This document shows, piece by piece, positions 33,243 through 33,825 of a stretch of 33,825 nucleotides of DNA. Location of the stretch: NCBI GenBank assembly GCA_044233745.1, contig JBIIJN010000020.1, positions 1 to 33,825 of the forward strand. Direction: 5' to 3'. The notes under the pieces were generated by a model. The model was not told the origin of the DNA. It searched no databases and worked only from the letters and a program-made list of their open reading frames with translations. The stretch is from UBA6165 sp044233745. Lineage in GTDB: Bacteria; Bacteroidota; Bacteroidia; Flavobacteriales_D; Crocinitomicaceae. Both the position numbers and the translations under genes were made by a program. Position 1 is the first letter of the stretch. Each line of letters begins with the position of its first letter.

Positions 33243-33825
33243 ATGAATACGGCACTTTATCTGGCTGGTCAATTTATTGAAACAACCCAGAAAATCAAGG
33301 TTGTTAATCCCTACAACCAACTCCTAATTGCCGAAGTTTCAGCTGCCGATGAAAATATCATGCTACAAGCCATTGCAAGTGCGGTACATGCCAAAAAATC
33401 GTTTGCAACACTTTCTAGCCTCGATGTTTCACAAGCACTCCTTGATATTTCAAATGGAATTGCGCAGAAAAAAGAGGAATTTATTGCCACAATTGTTGCG
33501 GAAAGTGGAAAACCATATAAATATGCATCAGGTGAAGTATTGCGCGCTATAGAAACCTTTCGCATGGCAGCTTTTGAAGCCACAAGGTTACCCCACGAAC
33601 TCATCACACTAGACGATGCAGCCACAGGAAAAGGCCTGATGGGTCGCGTGCAATACAGGAGCGCTGGGATTGTTGCAGGTATTAGTCCGTTCAATTTTCC
33701 CTTGAATTTGGTGGCACACAAAATTGCGCCCGCCATTGCAACTAAATCACCTATCATTCTCAAACCATCTTCCAAAACACCACTGACCGCCTTGCTTTTG
33801 GCAGAAGTGATTGATGGCGCGGGGT
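33243..33825 (+). CDS. Aldehyde dehydrogenase family protein, N-terminal part (runs off the right edge)
   Basis: 194 codons are visible from an ATG three bases after the HMA-lipoprotein stop. The sequence begins MNTALYLAGQFIETTQ and VVNPYNQLLIAEVSAADENI, the usual ALDH opening. It continues with the helix KKEEFIATIVAESGKPYKYA and the NAD(P)-binding segment ISPFNFPLNLVAHKIAPAIA, TKSPIILKPSSKTPLTALLL, where Asn of PFNFP and Lys of KPSS are the conserved cofactor and active-site residues. The catalytic Cys and Glu lie beyond the edge. The family oxidises aldehydes to acids in the cytoplasm. Substrate cannot be assigned from this part. Confidence 0.92.
   Translation, partial: MNTALYLAGQFIETTQKIKVVNPYNQLLIAEVSAADENIMLQAIASAVHAKKSFATLSSLDVSQALLDISNGIAQKKEEFIATIVAESGKPYKYASGEVLRAIETFRMAAFEATRLPHELITLDDAATGKGLMGRVQYRSAGIVAGISPFNFPLNLVAHKIAPAIATKSPIILKPSSKTPLTALLLAEVIDGAG

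Noticed and set aside
33311..33775. Antisense open frame opposite the aldehyde dehydrogenase gene
   Set aside because: The plus strand encodes conserved ALDH motifs; the antisense frame has no promoter, signal or domain.

Overview
The window reads as chromosomal DNA of a free-living Bacteroidota species, most likely of the Flavobacteriales/Crocinitomicaceae type. Three things support this. Many secreted proteins end in type IX secretion (T9SS) sorting domains, of both type A and type B (gliding-motility/CHU_C). Several gene starts sit just downstream of the Bacteroidota promoter signature TTTG-N16-23-TAnnTTTG. The DNA is AT-rich with little Shine-Dalgarno signal. I see no phage, insertion sequence, CRISPR array or rRNA genes.

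Layout. 1-865 (-) is the N-terminal part of a secreted lamin-tail-domain protein that runs off the left edge. 934-1293 (-) is a MerR-type regulator, divergent from a secreted NlpC/P60 peptidase (1352-1870, +); their promoters are interleaved. A cyclase-family hydrolase (1871-2629, -) converges on the peptidase with no spacer and is divergent from ribF (2705-3664, +), which overlaps a small secreted leucine-rich-repeat protein (3606-4205, +). A tRNA block follows: tRNA-Gln(TTG), a terminator, a broken partial copy of the next tRNA carrying an inserted perfect palindrome, a tRNA with CAT anticodon, and a second terminator. 4750-9215 (-) holds two translationally coupled T9SS type B proteins. After a gap with a possible gene remnant come a secreted protein of unknown function (9637-10635, -) and a MORN-repeat protein (10617-12812, -) that overlap. 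12936-14789 (+) is a T9SS type A protein with a choice-of-anchor-J-like domain. 15208-17781 (-) is a secreted M36 metallopeptidase with FTP and PA domains and a type A tail. YceH-family protein and RecJ follow (-).

The largest feature is a 9.4 kb gene (20454-29810, +) for a predicted giant surface/secreted protein of about 3118 residues. It has PKD domains at both ends, a central array of about 19-20 units of about 94 residues, and a CHU_C sorting domain. The array contains two recognisable unit subtypes, with one subtype flanking the other. A bidirectional terminator separates it from metK (29881-31137, -). On the right edge are a Tat-exported alkaline phosphatase (31298-32701, +), a small HMA-like lipoprotein with a CxxxC site (32748-33239, +) and the start of an aldehyde dehydrogenase (33243 to the edge, +).

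Functionally the window mixes housekeeping genes (ribF, recJ, metK, tRNAs) with a rich cell-surface repertoire that depends on a T9SS encoded elsewhere. No complete new multi-gene system is evident. The observations most worth a second look are the palindrome-invaded tRNA copy, the two-subtype repeat architecture of the giant protein, the interleaved divergent promoters at 1308-1349, and the coupled type B pair.
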